This document shows, one piece after another, positions 21,964 to 22,306 of a stretch of 22,306 nucleotides of DNA (positions within the stretch are counted from its first letter, which is position 1; each line of letters starts with the position of its first letter). The DNA is from RBG-16-66-20 sp035517595. GTDB taxonomy: Bacteria; Pseudomonadota; Gammaproteobacteria; Burkholderiales; SG8-39. The translations under genes and the position numbers were made by a program. The DNA lies in the NCBI GenBank assembly GCA_035517595.1, contig DATIYN010000055.1, forward strand, positions 1 through 22,306, written 5' to 3'. The notes beneath the pieces were generated by a model that worked only from the letters and a program-made list of their open reading frames with translations, was not told the origin of the DNA and ran no database searches.

Positions 21964-22306
21964 CTAGGCGCGGTTCGATTGCCCGCCGTCGATGGTGAGG
22001 ATGGTGCCGCTCGTGTAGGCGGAGCGGTCGGAGGCGAGGAAGGCGACCGCGCAGGCGATTTCCTGCGGCGTCGCGGGGCGACCGAAGGACATGTCCTTGA
22101 AGAGCTCGCGGTAGCGCTCGGCGTCGCCGAGCCTGGTTTGCGCCATCTGCTTGTGCAGGCTGACGAGGCGGTCGGTCTCTACGGGGCCCGGATTGATGCC
22201 GACCACGCGGATGCCGTCGGCGTGCGAGGCGCCGCCCAGCGCCCTGGTGAAGGCCATGATGCTCGCGTTCGCCGCGCTACCCGCGATGTAGGCGGCGTTC
22301 ATCTTC
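21964..22306 (-). CDS. Short-chain dehydrogenase/reductase, C-terminal part (partial)
   Basis: The frame ends at TAG 21964–21966 and continues past the window edge; 114 residues are visible. The C-terminal SDR features are clear: the active-site helix with YIAGSAANASIMAFTRALG, GIRVVGINPGPVETDR after it, and FLASDRSAYTSGTILTIDGG at the end, the usual closing motif of FabG-like enzymes. The catalytic pattern is Tyr-x-x-x-Lys in most SDRs; here the residue four after Tyr is Ser, so Lys is absent at the standard place. The coenzyme-binding N-terminal half lies outside the window. It converges with the glutathione S-transferase gene with 16 bases between the stops. Confidence 0.88.
   Translation of the reverse strand, partial: KMNAAYIAGSAANASIMAFTRALGGASHADGIRVVGINPGPVETDRLVSLHKQMAQTRLGDAERYRELFKDMSFGRPATPQEIACAVAFLASDRSAYTSGTILTIDGGQSNRA

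Noticed and set aside
21948..21985. Repeated GCGCT/GATCGCG pieces between the glutathione S-transferase and dehydrogenase genes
   Set aside because: Short, imperfect and expected in GC-rich DNA; no T-run and no clear stem for a terminator.

Overview
The window looks like a chromosomal segment of a GC-rich betaproteobacterium. The reasons are the order tuf – tRNA-Trp – secE – nusG – rplK – rplA – rplJ – rplL – rpoB – rpoC, the close match of RpoB and RpoC to proteobacterial forms (including the large insertion in the RpoC trigger loop), and a GC content that looks like about two thirds by eye. I cannot fix the order or genus from the sequence alone. No interval of 300 bases lacks a gene; the longest non-coding stretch is the rplA–rplJ leader, about 130 bases.

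Positions 1–12152 (plus strand) hold the transcription/translation core: the end of elongation factor Tu, tRNA-Trp, the SecE translocon subunit, antiterminator NusG, ribosomal proteins L11, L1, L10 and L7/L12, and RNA polymerase beta and beta'. Control signals are visible between the genes: a hairpin before rplK, a folded leader before rplJ that fits the L10–L12 autoregulation site, a strong terminator-like hairpin between rplL and rpoB that fits an attenuator, and a classic intrinsic terminator after rpoC. RpoB carries an extra segment of roughly 70 residues in its N-terminal half. RpoC keeps E. coli residue numbering at its metal sites.

Positions 12158–19479 (minus strand) hold six genes in one direction with short gaps. 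In transcription order they are a small lipoprotein, a thiol-dioxygenase-like domain fused to four rhodanese domains, a small cupin, an MBOAT O-acyltransferase, an SGNH-hydrolase-like membrane-anchored protein, and the ABC-F ATPase YheS. The MBOAT–SGNH pair resembles systems that O-acetylate exported or surface glycans, and its base composition is lower in GC in the rows I counted. The lipoprotein and the dioxygenase–rhodanese gene overlap by four bases (ATGA), which suggests translational coupling.

Positions 19500–22306 hold single genes of general metabolism in alternating orientation: a GNAT acetyltransferase of the phosphinothricin/methionine-sulfoximine type (plus), a zinc-free MDR quinone oxidoreductase (minus), a glutathione S-transferase-like protein (plus), and the C-terminal part of a short-chain dehydrogenase (minus) that runs off the window. 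The lipoprotein and GNAT genes diverge across only 20 bases. That gap holds overlapping -10-like hexamers placed so that both transcripts could be leaderless.

I found no CRISPR array, insertion sequence, phage gene or plasmid function. The points most worth a second look are the four-rhodanese fusion, the RpoB insertion, the 20-base divergent promoter and the compositionally distinct acyltransferase pair.
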